Origin: an uncultured Eubacteriales bacterium
GTDB taxonomy: Bacteria; Bacillota; Clostridia; Oscillospirales; Acutalibacteraceae
Assembly: GCA_910584745.1 (NCBI GenBank)
Contig: CAJUDG010000011.1
Coordinates: 62,001-126,000, forward strand
Length of the DNA: 64,000 nucleotides
Direction of reading: 5' to 3'
The notes beneath the pieces were generated by a model, which saw only the letters and a list, made by a program, of their open reading frames with translations, was not told the DNA's origin and ran no database searches. Position numbers and translations under genes: made by a program. The first letter of the stretch is position 1, and each line of letters starts with the position of its first letter. Below are positions 1-7,302 of the stretch, piece after piece.

Positions 1-152
1 GGCTGGCGACAGCCTGCTTCGTGCTGGGCCTTGAGGACGGCCGGAAGCTCCTTGAGAGCTACGGCGCGGAGGGCATCTTCATCGGCGAGGACGGCGAGCT
101 TACTGTGACCGAGGGCCTAAAGGGCCGCTTCACCCCCAGGGAGGACGGATGA
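1..152 (+). CDS. apbE: FAD:protein FMN transferase, C-terminal end (partial)
   Basis: Only the last 49 codons are in the window; the reading frame enters at base 3 and stops with TGA at 150-152. The tail, with a LATACFVLGLEDG stretch followed by a short acidic beta strand segment, resembles the C-terminus of ApbE flavin transferases, which attach FMN to Thr residues of RnfG/NqrC-type proteins outside the membrane. The inference is strengthened by what follows: a NusG-domain-II protein and a Gx transporter, a trio commonly found with apbE in Clostridia. The stop overlaps the next start (ATGA), so the two are probably translationally coupled. The catalytic part lies upstream and cannot be checked. 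Confidence 0.65.
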   Translation, partial: LATACFVLGLEDGRKLLESYGAEGIFIGEDGELTVTEGLKGRFTPREDG

Positions 153-541
153 TGGAGCGGCGGCTGTTCAGCAAAAAGGAATGGCCCCTGCTGCTGATAA
201 TAGCCCTGGCTGCGGCCCTATGGCTCGTCCTGTCCCGGACGGGCCCCGGCGGGACCCGGGCCGTAGTGGAGCGGGGCGGCGAGACGGTGCTTACAAGGGA
301 GCTGGGCGGACTTGAAGCCCCGGAGCTGGTGGAGATAACAGGTGAGAACGGCATTACGTTTACGCTGGAGTTTTCAAAGGAGGGCGCTCGAATCACAGCG
401 GCCAGCTGCCCCGACAAGACCTGCCAGCGCACCGGCCAGCTGACCCGGGCCGGGGACGTGGCCGTGTGCCTGCCGGGCCGGATAGCGCTGCGCCTGGAGG
501 GCCCGAAAACAGACCAGGCCCCGGACGCCGAGACCTATTAG
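149..541 (+). CDS. NusG domain II-containing protein
   Basis: A 130-residue protein with one N-terminal membrane segment (about residues 13-30) and then an extracytoplasmic beta domain. The pattern CPDKTC...TGQLTRAGDVAVCLPGRI near residues 90-115 is the signature of NusG domain II proteins of Firmicutes: two close Cys, then a conserved VCLP. The family has no proven biochemical role. It regularly travels with apbE and a Gx (heptaprenyl-diphosphate-synthase-like) transporter, as here, which suggests a link to extracytoplasmic flavin or redox proteins. Two ATGs are adjacent (149 and 152); the first overlaps the apbE stop. Confidence 0.8.
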   Translation: MMERRLFSKKEWPLLLIIALAAALWLVLSRTGPGGTRAVVERGGETVLTRELGGLEAPELVEITGENGITFTLEFSKEGARITAASCPDKTCQRTGQLTRAGDVAVCLPGRIALRLEGPKTDQAPDAETY

Positions 542-552
542 CGGAGGAAAAC

Positions 553-1080
553 GTGAGAAAAAAGGCTGGATCCGCGGCCCTCTCGGGGCTGCTGGCGGCG
601 CTGGCGCTGACCCTCTCCATACTGGAGGGTATGCTGCCCCCCCTGCCCGGTATGCCCCCCGGGGCCAAGCTGGGGCTGTCAAACATAGTCATGATGTACG
701 CCGCCGGGACCCTTGGCCTGCCCCTGGCCCTGGCCCTGGCGGTGATAAAGGGCGGCTTCGCCCTGCTGACCCGGGGGGTCACGGCGGGAGCCATGAGCCT
801 GTCCGGGGGGCTGCTGAGCACCCTATGCGCCTGGGCCCTGCTGAAAAGGACCCGGGCAAGCCTCTCCCTTACGGGCGTATGCGGGGCCCTGGCCCACAAC
901 GCCGGACAGCTTTTCATAGCCCTCATGCTGACGGGCCCCGCGGTGGCGGCCTACGCGCCGGTGCTGGCGGCGGCCTCGGTGCCCTCCGGGCTGCTGACCG
1001 GCACAGCGCTAAAGCTCAGCCTGCCCCTGCTCCGGCGGGCCTGCTCGTTCCTGACAGGTGATACCCCCCCAAAAAAGTGA
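553..1080 (+). CDS. Gx transporter family membrane protein
   Basis: About 175 residues with five to six hydrophobic segments. I place the start at GTG 553, preceded by GCGGAGGAAA immediately after the previous stop; an earlier ATG in the same frame would overlap the NusG-II gene extensively. The motif PPGAKLGLSNIVMMYA near residues 35-50 is typical of the Gx transporter family, sometimes annotated as heptaprenyl diphosphate synthase component I. These look like ECF-type substrate-binding membrane subunits, but the substrate is unknown. It is the last gene of the apbE operon and is followed at once by a hairpin terminator. Confidence 0.8.
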   Translation: MRKKAGSAALSGLLAALALTLSILEGMLPPLPGMPPGAKLGLSNIVMMYAAGTLGLPLALALAVIKGGFALLTRGVTAGAMSLSGGLLSTLCAWALLKRTRASLSLTGVCGALAHNAGQLFIALMLTGPAVAAYAPVLAAASVPSGLLTGTALKLSLPLLRRACSFLTGDTPPKK

Positions 1081-1107
1081 CCCTGGCCAACCTGGCCGGG
1101 GCCTTTT
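1081..1107 (+). terminator. Terminator of the apbE operon
   Basis: Directly after the Gx stop codon, CCCTGGCC (1081-1088) can pair with GGCCGGGG (1094-1101) around a 5-nt loop, followed by CCTTTTAG. The stem is short and contains one G-U pair. It separates the operon from the promoter-like sequence at 1122-1151. Confidence 0.55.
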
Positions 1108-1121
1108 AGTTGAAGCCGGAG

Positions 1122-1151
1122 TTTACATATTTGTGAAAAATCTGGTATAAA
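1122..1151 (+). promoter_or_regulatory. Sigma-A-like promoter facing the SLH gene terminator
   Basis: TTTACA at 1122-1127, an 18-nt spacer and TATAAA at 1146-1151. No gene follows on this strand before the terminator at 1217-1254, so if active it would drive a short RNA of about 100 nt. The layout is repeated at 3362-3507. Confidence 0.4.
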
Positions 1152-1158
1152 AGGATCA

Positions 1159-1184
1159 TTACAGAAAAGTGTACCTTTTTGTAA
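1159..1184. repeat. 26-bp palindrome, copy 1
   Basis: Arms TTACAGAAAAGT and ACCTTTTTGTAA meet at GT. It matches the palindrome at 3419-3444 at most positions and carries the same CCGCGC flank on its right. Possible roles are an operator, a hairpin in a small RNA, or a duplicated recombination footprint around the SLH gene. Confidence 0.6.
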
Positions 1185-1216
1185 CCGCGCCGGAAATTGA
1201 CCCCCCTTAAAAGTTC

Positions 1217-1254
1217 AAAAGACTGCCCCGGCTTTGTGGCCGGGGCAGTCTTTT
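1217..1254. terminator. Bidirectional terminator after the SLH gene
   Basis: A 15-bp perfect stem, AAAAGACTGCCCCGG (1217-1231) with its complement at 1240-1254, and an 8-nt loop. A-runs and T-runs flank both sides, so it can end the minus-strand SLH transcript as well as any plus-strand RNA starting near 1158. Confidence 0.85.
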
Positions 1255-1272
1255 ATCGGTTTAGTATTACAT

Positions 1273-3249
1273 TTACAGGTCCCTGCCGCGGTATAGGAAG
1301 GAAACTATCTCCGCCCGGGAGCACTTGTCGCTGGGTTTGAAGGTGCCTTCCCCCTTCCCGGCGGTGATGCTGTTCTCAACGGCCCAGCCCACAGCCTTTT
1401 CATAGAAAGCGCCGCTGGCCACGTCCTTGAACGCGCCGGAGCTGCCGGCAGCGGGCTGCTCACCCTCGGCCCGCCACATGAAGGTCACGGCCTCGCCCCG
1501 GGTGCATCTGTCGCCGGGCTTGAAGGTGCCCTCGCCCTTTCCGGCGGTGATATCGTTCTCAACCGCCCACAGCACGGCCTTGTAGTAGAAATCCTTTTCC
1601 TTCACGTCCTTAAAGGGGTTGACGGTGGTTTTGGGCTCCGGCGAGCCGGCGCTACGCCAGAGGAAGGTGACAATCTCGCCACGGGTGCACTTGTCATTGG
1701 GCTTGAAGGTGTTATTGCCCTTCCCGGCGGTGATGCCGTTCTCCACGGCCCAGCCCACAGCGTCCGCGTAGTAGTCGGTGGACTTCACGTCGGTGAACTG
1801 GACGGCGGGCTTTGCCTTGACGTTGACGGTGATGCCCAGCTCAGGCCATTCCAGGGTCTCCTGGCGCCAGCGTCTTAAAGCCATGGGGCACAGGGTCTCC
1901 TTGCCGTCCTTGCCGATTACCACCAGACAGCCGGTTGAAGTGCCGTCCGTTCCGGGCATGTTCCGAATATCATAGCGGCCGTCTTCATCAAAGAAATGCC
2001 AGTCGGTCTCGTACTCGCCCAACTCAGGGTACTTCTTTGACAGATATTCCGGCCAATCTTTTTCGTCGGCTAAGTATTTGCCGGTGGTCTCGTCCACAAA
2101 GCCGTACTCATAGTAGCAGCTGCGTATTACCGCGGTGCCCGCACTGACAGCGGTGACCTCGGTGTAGGGTATCAGGGCGGGAACATGAGCATCGCCTACC
2201 ACATCGGTCCTGGCGACAGCCTCGTTCCTTGACTCCACAGTGACGCTGTACGAGGGTGTGACGCACCACTGCTCCTGTCCGTCTACCTCCCTCTTGTCCA
2301 CCCAGAGGGGATATATGGTCTTCTTATCCCCAACTGCCATGTCCAGCTTGACGCTCAGCTTGTCCTGAACGTCCTTCAGCAGAACCTGATCCTTGCCGTT
2401 AAAGATGTCCGTGGTGCTGTAGGCGATGGTCTCCCTGGGATAGAACCATAAGCTGGGGTCATCTATGCCGTCGTCGTTTACCCAGTTGCCGGGTCCTTCC
2501 TCGTGCTCCCACTGGACCAGGACGCGGGCTCCCAGCTCCGTATCCTTCAGCATGGCCTCCTTCTTCATGGTTATCTTCCAGAAGGTGTCGTTCACCTTCT
2601 CCATGGTGAAGTTCTCCTGCGCCCGCACCCCGAGCTCAATGCTCTTTATGCGGCGGTGGCCCTCCCACTGGGGGTCCTCCTTGACGCCAAGATAGACCGT
2701 GGGGGGATCGCCCGCTACGTTGAAGCAGCCCTCATGGGTGATGTTGGCGTAGTCCAGGTCGGGCTTGGTGTAGAACTCCATGCCGTAGGCATTGGTGTCG
2801 AAGCGCAGCTCGTAGGTCGTGCCGCCCTCCTGATAGCTGATGGTATACTCTTTGCCGAAGTCGTCCACGGTCACAAAGGCCATGTACTGGGCGTACTGCC
2901 TGCTGCCCTCGGCTATCTGCTCCGCGGGGATGGGGGTGATGTGCAGGCCCTCTGAGCCGGTCAGGCTGCTGACAGGGACAGGCTTGAACCCGCCGTTTTC
3001 GGTCTCAATGCCGAAGGCAACATTCTGCGTGTCGATGGGCAGCATACCGAACCAGGGGCTGTGCTCGGCGTCGGGGTTATAGGAAAAGATATCCTTCTCC
3101 AGCTCGTCGTCCCAGTGGTCGTAGTCGATCCCATGGTACACGTGCAGCCGGGGCGGCTCCTGGCCGTCCCCCTCCTCTGCCAGGGCGAACATTGGCACCG
3201 CGCCCAGGAGCAGGCACAGGGCCAGCAGGGCTGATAGAACTTTTTTCAT
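1273..3249 (-). CDS. Secreted protein with three C-terminal SLH domains
   Basis: A 658-residue protein with a clear signal peptide (MKK, hydrophobic stretch to about residue 22, cleavage near ALA-EE). The central 450 residues are beta-rich and I do not recognise them. They may include an Ig-like or BIG2-like segment, since phrases such as VTAVSAGTAVIRS near residue 365 resemble bacterial Ig-like domains. The last 170 residues hold three SLH repeats (FTDVKSTDYYADAV, FKDVKEKDFYYKAV, FKDVASGAFYEKAV, each with a GKG-FKP segment), which normally bind pyruvylated secondary wall polymer. The start has a good AGGAGG site. It is transcribed alone, with its own terminator, and is flanked by the repeated palindrome units. 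Confidence 0.85.
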   Translation of the reverse strand: MKKVLSALLALCLLLGAVPMFALAEEGDGQEPPRLHVYHGIDYDHWDDELEKDIFSYNPDAEHSPWFGMLPIDTQNVAFGIETENGGFKPVPVSSLTGSEGLHITPIPAEQIAEGSRQYAQYMAFVTVDDFGKEYTISYQEGGTTYELRFDTNAYGMEFYTKPDLDYANITHEGCFNVAGDPPTVYLGVKEDPQWEGHRRIKSIELGVRAQENFTMEKVNDTFWKITMKKEAMLKDTELGARVLVQWEHEEGPGNWVNDDGIDDPSLWFYPRETIAYSTTDIFNGKDQVLLKDVQDKLSVKLDMAVGDKKTIYPLWVDKREVDGQEQWCVTPSYSVTVESRNEAVARTDVVGDAHVPALIPYTEVTAVSAGTAVIRSCYYEYGFVDETTGKYLADEKDWPEYLSKKYPELGEYETDWHFFDEDGRYDIRNMPGTDGTSTGCLVVIGKDGKETLCPMALRRWRQETLEWPELGITVNVKAKPAVQFTDVKSTDYYADAVGWAVENGITAGKGNNTFKPNDKCTRGEIVTFLWRSAGSPEPKTTVNPFKDVKEKDFYYKAVLWAVENDITAGKGEGTFKPGDRCTRGEAVTFMWRAEGEQPAAGSSGAFKDVASGAFYEKAVGWAVENSITAGKGEGTFKPSDKCSRAEIVSFLYRGRDL

Positions 3250-3291
3250 TTTGCAGACCTCCTAAAATTTTTCACCGCGCGGGAAAAATGA

Positions 3292-3328
3292 TTCCAAAAC
3301 CTATACCTTTTTGTAAGGGCTGATCCAA
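3292..3328 (-). promoter_or_regulatory. Possible SLH gene promoter overlapping a palindrome half-site
   Basis: On the minus strand TTGGAT (3328-3323), a 17-nt spacer and TATAGG (3305-3300). The spacer and -10 contain TTACAAAAAGGTATAGG, i.e. one half of the palindrome found at 1159 and 3419. If a protein binds these palindromes it would cover this -10 region. The -10 match is weak. Confidence 0.35.
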
Positions 3329-3361
3329 TGCGGTTTATTTGGGATATCTGCAAATACAGTA

Positions 3362-3390
3362 TTGCAAAACCGCAAAAAAAGTGGTATAAT
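3362..3390 (+). promoter_or_regulatory. Sigma-A-like promoter facing feoB
   Basis: TTGCAA (3362-3367), a 17-nt spacer and TATAAT (3385-3390). It points away from the SLH gene and into the feoB terminator with no ORF between. This is the second copy of the arrangement at 1122-1254. Confidence 0.5.
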
Positions 3391-3416
3391 CTGGTAAAAT
3401 CAGGCGCGAAAGAGAC

Positions 3417-3446
3417 GGTTACAAAAAGGTATACCTTTCTGTAACC
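3417..3446. repeat. 30-bp palindrome, copy 2
   Basis: GGTTACAAAAAGGTA and TACCTTTCTGTAACC are near-perfect reverse complements, one mismatch per arm. It is the best preserved copy; others are at 1159-1184 (full) and 3292-3315 (right half only). Confidence 0.65.
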
Positions 3447-3469
3447 CGCGCGCCGCCCGATAATCGGTA

Positions 3470-3507
3470 AAATGAAAAGGAGCCGCGGATGCGGCTCCTT
3501 TTCATTT
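3470..3507. terminator. Bidirectional terminator after feoB
   Basis: AATGAAAAGGAGCCGC (3471-3486), GGAT loop, and the full complement at 3491-3506: a perfect 16-bp stem with A/T runs on both sides. It ends the feoAB operon on the minus strand and the candidate RNA on the plus strand. Confidence 0.85.
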
Positions 3508-3511
3508 TATT

Positions 3512-5590
3512 TTATACCGCCAGCAGCGCCAGCCGGTAAACTATAAAGCTCACTATCCACGCCACGGCGATCTGGAACACGGCGGCGCCCAGCATCCACC
3601 GCCAGCTTCCGGTCTCCCTCCTTATGGTGGCCAGGGTGGCCGCACAGGGGATGTACAGCAGCGAGAAGGTCATCAGCGCCAGGGCGTTGGCCGGGCCGAA
3701 GCCCATGCCGCCCAGTATGGCCGAGAGGGACGCCATGCCCGCCGCGGAGTTCACGTTGTTCACCGCAAAGAGCACCGCGCAGCTTGAGACCACCACCTCC
3801 TTGGCGGAGACCCCGGCGATGAGCGCCACCACTATCTGCCAGTACCCAAGGCCCACCGGGGCGAAGAATGGCACCAGCCACCGGCCCAGAAGGGACCCGA
3901 AGGTATTTCCCATGTCCCCGGAGTAGCCCGAGGGGCCGAAGTTCATGAGCACCCACATGATGATGGAGGCCGCAAAGATGATGGTGCCCGCCCGGCTCAG
4001 ATAGTCCTTCACCTTCTCCCAGACGTAGATGAATATGGTGTGGGCGCTGGGGGACTTGTACTCGGGCAGCTCGATAAGCAGGGAGTTGCCGTGGGCCCCG
4101 GCCCCCCGCCGCTCCAGAAGCCGCATGACAAAGGCGCAGAGGACGGCCACTATAAGCCCGAGAACATACATTGAGTAGGCCGCCAGCATGGCGTGGCTGG
4201 GGAAGAACATCTCTGAAAAGAGCACGTATATGGGCAGCCTCGCGCTGCATGACATGAATGGGGTTATCAGCATGGTCTTATAACGGTCCCGCTTGTTCTC
4301 AAGGGCCCTGGAGGCCATTATGGCCGGGACGCTGCACCCGAAGCCAAGTATCATTGGGATGAAGGCCCGGCCCGAAAGGCCCAGCTTGCCCATTATGCCG
4401 TCCATGACGTAGGCCACCCGGGACATATAGCCGCTGTCCTCTAAAAAGGCCAGGGCCAGGAACAGTATTATTATGTTGGGCAAAAAGGTCAGTATGCCGC
4501 CCACGCCGGTTATGATGCCGTCCACGATAAGCGACGTGAGCATGGGCGCCACGCCCCAGAGGTCCAGGTAGCAGAGCGTGCCCGCCGAGAAGTAGTCCAG
4601 GCCCAGCTGGAAGTATTCCTTAAGCCAGTCGCCCACAGTGAAGGTCAAGAAGAAGACCAGGGCCATTATCAGCAGGAAGATGGGCAGGCCCCAGAAGCGG
4701 TGGGTCAGAAGGCTGTCGGCCCGGTCGGTGACGGCGGAGCGCTCCTCCCGGTTGACCACCACCTCCCCTATTATCTCGTCGATAAAGTCGTACTTCTGGT
4801 CTATTATGTCCCGCTCATAGCTGCGGTCCAGCACGTCGGGCCGGTCTACTGGGTACTTCTCCAGAAGCTCCTTGTCCCCCTCCAATAGCTTTATGGCGTG
4901 CCAGCGGTAGTTCACAAGGCCGGGATAGCGGGCCTTCAGCTCGTCTATCAGCTGGTCTATCTTGTCCTCGATAAGGTCCGAGTAGACCATGGCGTATTCA
5001 GAGTGGTGCTGGTGCTTATGCCCCGGGCGGGTGCTTTTGGTGACGGTCTCCTGCTTCCCGCCGTGGTGGTGTATAAGGGGCACGTCAGAGGGCTCATCCA
5101 CATGGTGGGCCGCCGCGTGCATGAGTATGTCAAGGCCGGTCTTTCTCCGGGCGGAGACCGGTATCACCGGGATGCCCAGCATCTCCGGCAGCCTGTGGGT
5201 GTCGATCTCCATGCCCCGCTTTTCAACTATGTCCATCATGTTCAGGGCCAGTATCACTGGCTTGCCAAGCTCTATGAGCTGTAATGTCAGGTAAAGATTC
5301 CTCTGGAGCGCCGAGGCGTCCGCCACGTCGATTATCACGTCCACCTCGTCGCTTAGTATGTACTGGCGGGTGACCTGCTCCTCCATGGTGTAGCACGTAA
5401 GGCTGTACGCCCCCGGCAGGTCCACCAGCCGGTACTCGCTGTCGTGGAACCTAAAGCGCCCCTCCTTCTTCTCCACCGTCACCCCGGGCCAGTTGGCCAC
5501 CTTAAGGTTCGCGCCGGTATAGGCGTTGAAAAGGGTGGTCTTGCCGCAGTTTGGGTTTCCGGCAAAACCGATGGCTATCTCCTTTGCCAC
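3512..5590 (-). CDS. feoB: Ferrous iron transporter FeoB
   Basis: 692 residues, close to the usual size. The N-terminal G domain has G1 at residues 11-18 (GNPNCGKT), a DLPGAYS G3 and NMMD G4. A His-rich insert follows around residues 165-200 (HHVDEP, IHHHGG, HKHQHH), and then the polytopic membrane part with two Gate domains and the conserved GFGCSVPAI segment. It takes up Fe(II) across the plasma membrane, with GTP hydrolysis as switch. The start is GTG, immediately after the FeoA stop with no gap, so translation is probably coupled. No feoC is seen. Confidence 0.95.
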   Translation of the reverse strand: MAKEIAIGFAGNPNCGKTTLFNAYTGANLKVANWPGVTVEKKEGRFRFHDSEYRLVDLPGAYSLTCYTMEEQVTRQYILSDEVDVIIDVADASALQRNLYLTLQLIELGKPVILALNMMDIVEKRGMEIDTHRLPEMLGIPVIPVSARRKTGLDILMHAAAHHVDEPSDVPLIHHHGGKQETVTKSTRPGHKHQHHSEYAMVYSDLIEDKIDQLIDELKARYPGLVNYRWHAIKLLEGDKELLEKYPVDRPDVLDRSYERDIIDQKYDFIDEIIGEVVVNREERSAVTDRADSLLTHRFWGLPIFLLIMALVFFLTFTVGDWLKEYFQLGLDYFSAGTLCYLDLWGVAPMLTSLIVDGIITGVGGILTFLPNIIILFLALAFLEDSGYMSRVAYVMDGIMGKLGLSGRAFIPMILGFGCSVPAIMASRALENKRDRYKTMLITPFMSCSARLPIYVLFSEMFFPSHAMLAAYSMYVLGLIVAVLCAFVMRLLERRGAGAHGNSLLIELPEYKSPSAHTIFIYVWEKVKDYLSRAGTIIFAASIIMWVLMNFGPSGYSGDMGNTFGSLLGRWLVPFFAPVGLGYWQIVVALIAGVSAKEVVVSSCAVLFAVNNVNSAAGMASLSAILGGMGFGPANALALMTFSLLYIPCAATLATIRRETGSWRWMLGAAVFQIAVAWIVSFIVYRLALLAV

Positions 5591-5815
5591 TTAAACCGCC
5601 TCCCTTACCGATATATGCCGGGCAATGTCCAGCCCCACGGCGAAACGGGTGCCCCGCACGGTGATTATCATGGCCCCCCGCCGCTTTTTGCGCAGGACCA
5701 ATACCGCGCTGCCCTCTGTCATCCCGAGAGCCTCCAACCGCCGGGAAAGCTCGGTAGTCAGGTCTAACCCGGCCACCCGGCAGACGGAGCCGGGAGCCAC
5801 ATCTGATAGTGTCAT
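5591..5815 (-). CDS. feoA: FeoA family protein
   Basis: 74 residues with the SH3-like FeoA fold: an MTLSDVAPGSVCRVAGLD start, an RRLEALGMTEGSAVLVL core and a GTRFAVGLDIARHI ending. FeoA is a small cytosolic partner of FeoB. It is the first gene of the two-gene feoAB operon. The RBS is GGAGGG. A TTGACT/TAAAAT promoter lies just upstream. I do not see a clear Fur box. Confidence 0.92.
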   Translation of the reverse strand: MTLSDVAPGSVCRVAGLDLTTELSRRLEALGMTEGSAVLVLRKKRRGAMIITVRGTRFAVGLDIARHISVREAV

Positions 5816-5835
5816 GTTTTATCCCTCCCAGATGA

Positions 5836-5864
5836 ATTTTATACCTTGCGAAAGGGAAAGTCAA
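5836..5864 (-). promoter_or_regulatory. feoAB promoter
   Basis: Minus-strand TTGACT (5864-5859), a 17-nt spacer and TAAAAT (5841-5836), about 20 nt upstream of feoA. Confidence 0.5.
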
Positions 5865-5877
5865 TCCCCGAAACGCT

Positions 5878-5917
5878 AAAAACCGGCCCCGAAGCCGTGG
5901 CGGCAGGGCCGGTTTTT
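5878..5917. terminator. Terminator after the M28 peptidase gene
   Basis: AAAAACCGGCCC (5878-5889) pairs with GGGCCGGTTTTT (5906-5917) around a 16-nt loop. On the minus strand it ends in a T-run, 5 nt after the peptidase stop codon. Confidence 0.8.
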
Positions 5918-5921
5918 GGTA

Positions 5922-7199
5922 TTATTTATTCTCCTCGGCCTCGGCCAGCTCCTTTTTATAGAGGTACTTCTCCACTTCCTCCACGATGTTCTTTGGTATC
6001 TCGCGCTTCACCGGGAAGGCGGCGGCGTTGACCATGCCCTTTGCGAAGGCCAGCACATAGCGGGCGGTCTTCTCCAAAGCTTCGGCGGACAGGAAGTCAA
6101 GGGTGTCGAAGCGGTCGTGGATATAGGCCGCGCCCTGGGCCCCAAAGCGGCAGAAGTTCACAGCGGGCACGCCGCTGTCGGCGAAGGGGATGGAGTCGCT
6201 GGAGTATATCCGCTGCTCGACCTTGGCGGAGTGGCCGTGTATCTTAGAGGCGTAGTCAATATATTTCACCAGGTCCTCCTCGGCCATAACGGCCACGGAG
6301 TCCCGGCCTAAGATCGGCCCGCCAACGTCCACGTTTATCATCAGCAGGTGGTCCTTTAGCTCCTCCTTATGGGCCTTCACATAGGCCCAACTGCCCTCAA
6401 GGCCTATCTCCTCAGAGCCGTACCACATGAACTTCACCGTGCGCTTAGGCGGGTTCTCCTTAAAGTACCGCAGCAGCTCCATGTTTATCACCGAGCCCGC
6501 GCCGTTGTCGTAGACGCCCTTTGAGAAGTCCACCGAGTCATAGTGGGCCCCGAAGGAGATTATCTCCTCGGGCTTATCAGTGCCGGTTATTGTGGCCACC
6601 ACGTTGTGGGAGGTGCGCTCTACGGTCTCGTTCTTCAAGACCAGCCTTGCCTTGCAGGCCCCCCTGCGCACCATGTCCATGGCGTCCAGCACTCTGGTGT
6701 GGACCATGGGCACGTTGCCGAAGGCCCGAAGGGTCCTTCTGAGCTTGCGGGTGGAGAGGTCCGTGCCCTCCCGGTCGTCCCGCAGCTGGCCCTCCATGGT
6801 GACTATTCCGGCCACCCCGGCCTTTATCAGCTGCCGGAAGACGGGCACCCGCAGGAAGCCGTTTATCAGAACTATCTTGCCCTCGGCCTCTGCAAGGTCC
6901 ACCTCGTTGCCGTCCTCAACATAGAGGAAATCAGCCTCAAGGCCCCCCTGATAGGTGTTCTTGGCGCATTTATAGCCGGTCACCGGGTATTCCTGGCGGT
7001 AGGGCTCCAGTATCTCCAGAGTGGCGGTCTCGATGTCCGCGTCCTCTATTTCAAAGCTCTGAAGCTCCGCCGGAACGCCGATGGCCTCGCACTCGGCTTT
7101 CAGTATCTCCGCGGCTTTTAATTCCTCCGGGGAACCGGCTACCCTTGTGAAGCCTATTTTTTCCAGCAGGTCCATTGCCCGCTTGCCTGATATTTCCAT
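5922..7199 (-). CDS. M28 family zinc metallopeptidase with PA-domain insert
   Basis: 425 residues from the ATG at 7199, preceded by AGAAGG; the frame stays open further upstream, but that part is repeat DNA. The M28 zinc-site residues are visible: GAHYDSVDFSKGVYDNGAGS (His, Asp), a WYGSEEIGLEGS segment with the catalytic and metal Glu, and IPFADSGVPA. An intervening PA-like region is marked by GKIVLINGF and AGVAGIVTM. There is no signal peptide, so it is probably a cytosolic aminopeptidase. It lies downstream of cysS and is separated from it by the intergenic two-hairpin repeat. Confidence 0.85.
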   Translation of the reverse strand: MEISGKRAMDLLEKIGFTRVAGSPEELKAAEILKAECEAIGVPAELQSFEIEDADIETATLEILEPYRQEYPVTGYKCAKNTYQGGLEADFLYVEDGNEVDLAEAEGKIVLINGFLRVPVFRQLIKAGVAGIVTMEGQLRDDREGTDLSTRKLRRTLRAFGNVPMVHTRVLDAMDMVRRGACKARLVLKNETVERTSHNVVATITGTDKPEEIISFGAHYDSVDFSKGVYDNGAGSVINMELLRYFKENPPKRTVKFMWYGSEEIGLEGSWAYVKAHKEELKDHLLMINVDVGGPILGRDSVAVMAEEDLVKYIDYASKIHGHSAKVEQRIYSSDSIPFADSGVPAVNFCRFGAQGAAYIHDRFDTLDFLSAEALEKTARYVLAFAKGMVNAAAFPVKREIPKNIVEEVEKYLYKKELAEAEENK

Positions 7200-7230
7200 T
7201 GCTTTTTTACCTTCTTTTTGATTATATTTT

Positions 7231-7301
7231 GGCCTTCGGCGAGAAGGGGCTTTGCCCCCTCCACCCCCACCACTTTTGAAAAAGTGGACAAAACTTTTTC
7301 C
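7231..7301. repeat. Two-hairpin intergenic repeat, copy A
   Basis: Contains CCACTTTTGAAAAAGTGG (7270-7287), followed on the minus strand by AGGGGGC-AAA-GCCCCTT. Minus-strand orientation, between cysS and the M28 gene. Related copies: 28049-28115, 30058-30120, 39486-39543 and 57986-58053. Confidence 0.75.
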
Positions 7302-7302
7302 T

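Larger units (their letters stand above)
1158..1255 (+). ncRNA. Candidate small RNA, copy 1
   Basis: From the predicted start point near 1158 the transcript would contain an imperfect 26-bp palindrome (1159-1184), a short spacer and a strong terminator hairpin (1217-1254). There is no ORF. A second unit with the same order of parts and a matching palindrome lies at 3397-3507 on the same strand. Both sit at the ends of the SLH gene and point against their neighbours. The palindrome could equally be a DNA operator; no transcription evidence is available. Confidence 0.3.
3397..3507 (+). ncRNA. Candidate small RNA, copy 2
   Basis: A predicted transcript of about 110 nt from the promoter at 3362-3390 to the hairpin at 3471-3506. 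It would contain the near-perfect 30-nt inverted repeat at 3417-3446, able to fold into a 14-bp stem. No coding potential is seen. The architecture matches copy 1 at 1158-1255. Confidence 0.35.

Noticed and set aside
466..552. Earlier in-frame start for the Gx transporter
   Set aside because: It would overlap the NusG-II gene by 76 nt and give a Pro/Gly-rich tail. GTG 553 has an RBS.
1159..3444. SLH gene as a transposon with terminal palindromes
   Set aside because: No transposase, target-site duplication or terminal inverted repeats are visible. The palindromes are direct copies with their own promoters, so it is reported as a cassette question rather than as a mobile element.
5816..5877. 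Riboswitch or Fur box in front of feoA
   Set aside because: Only about 60 nt are available and I see no 19-bp Fur-type inverted repeat or structured leader; only a plain promoter is supported.
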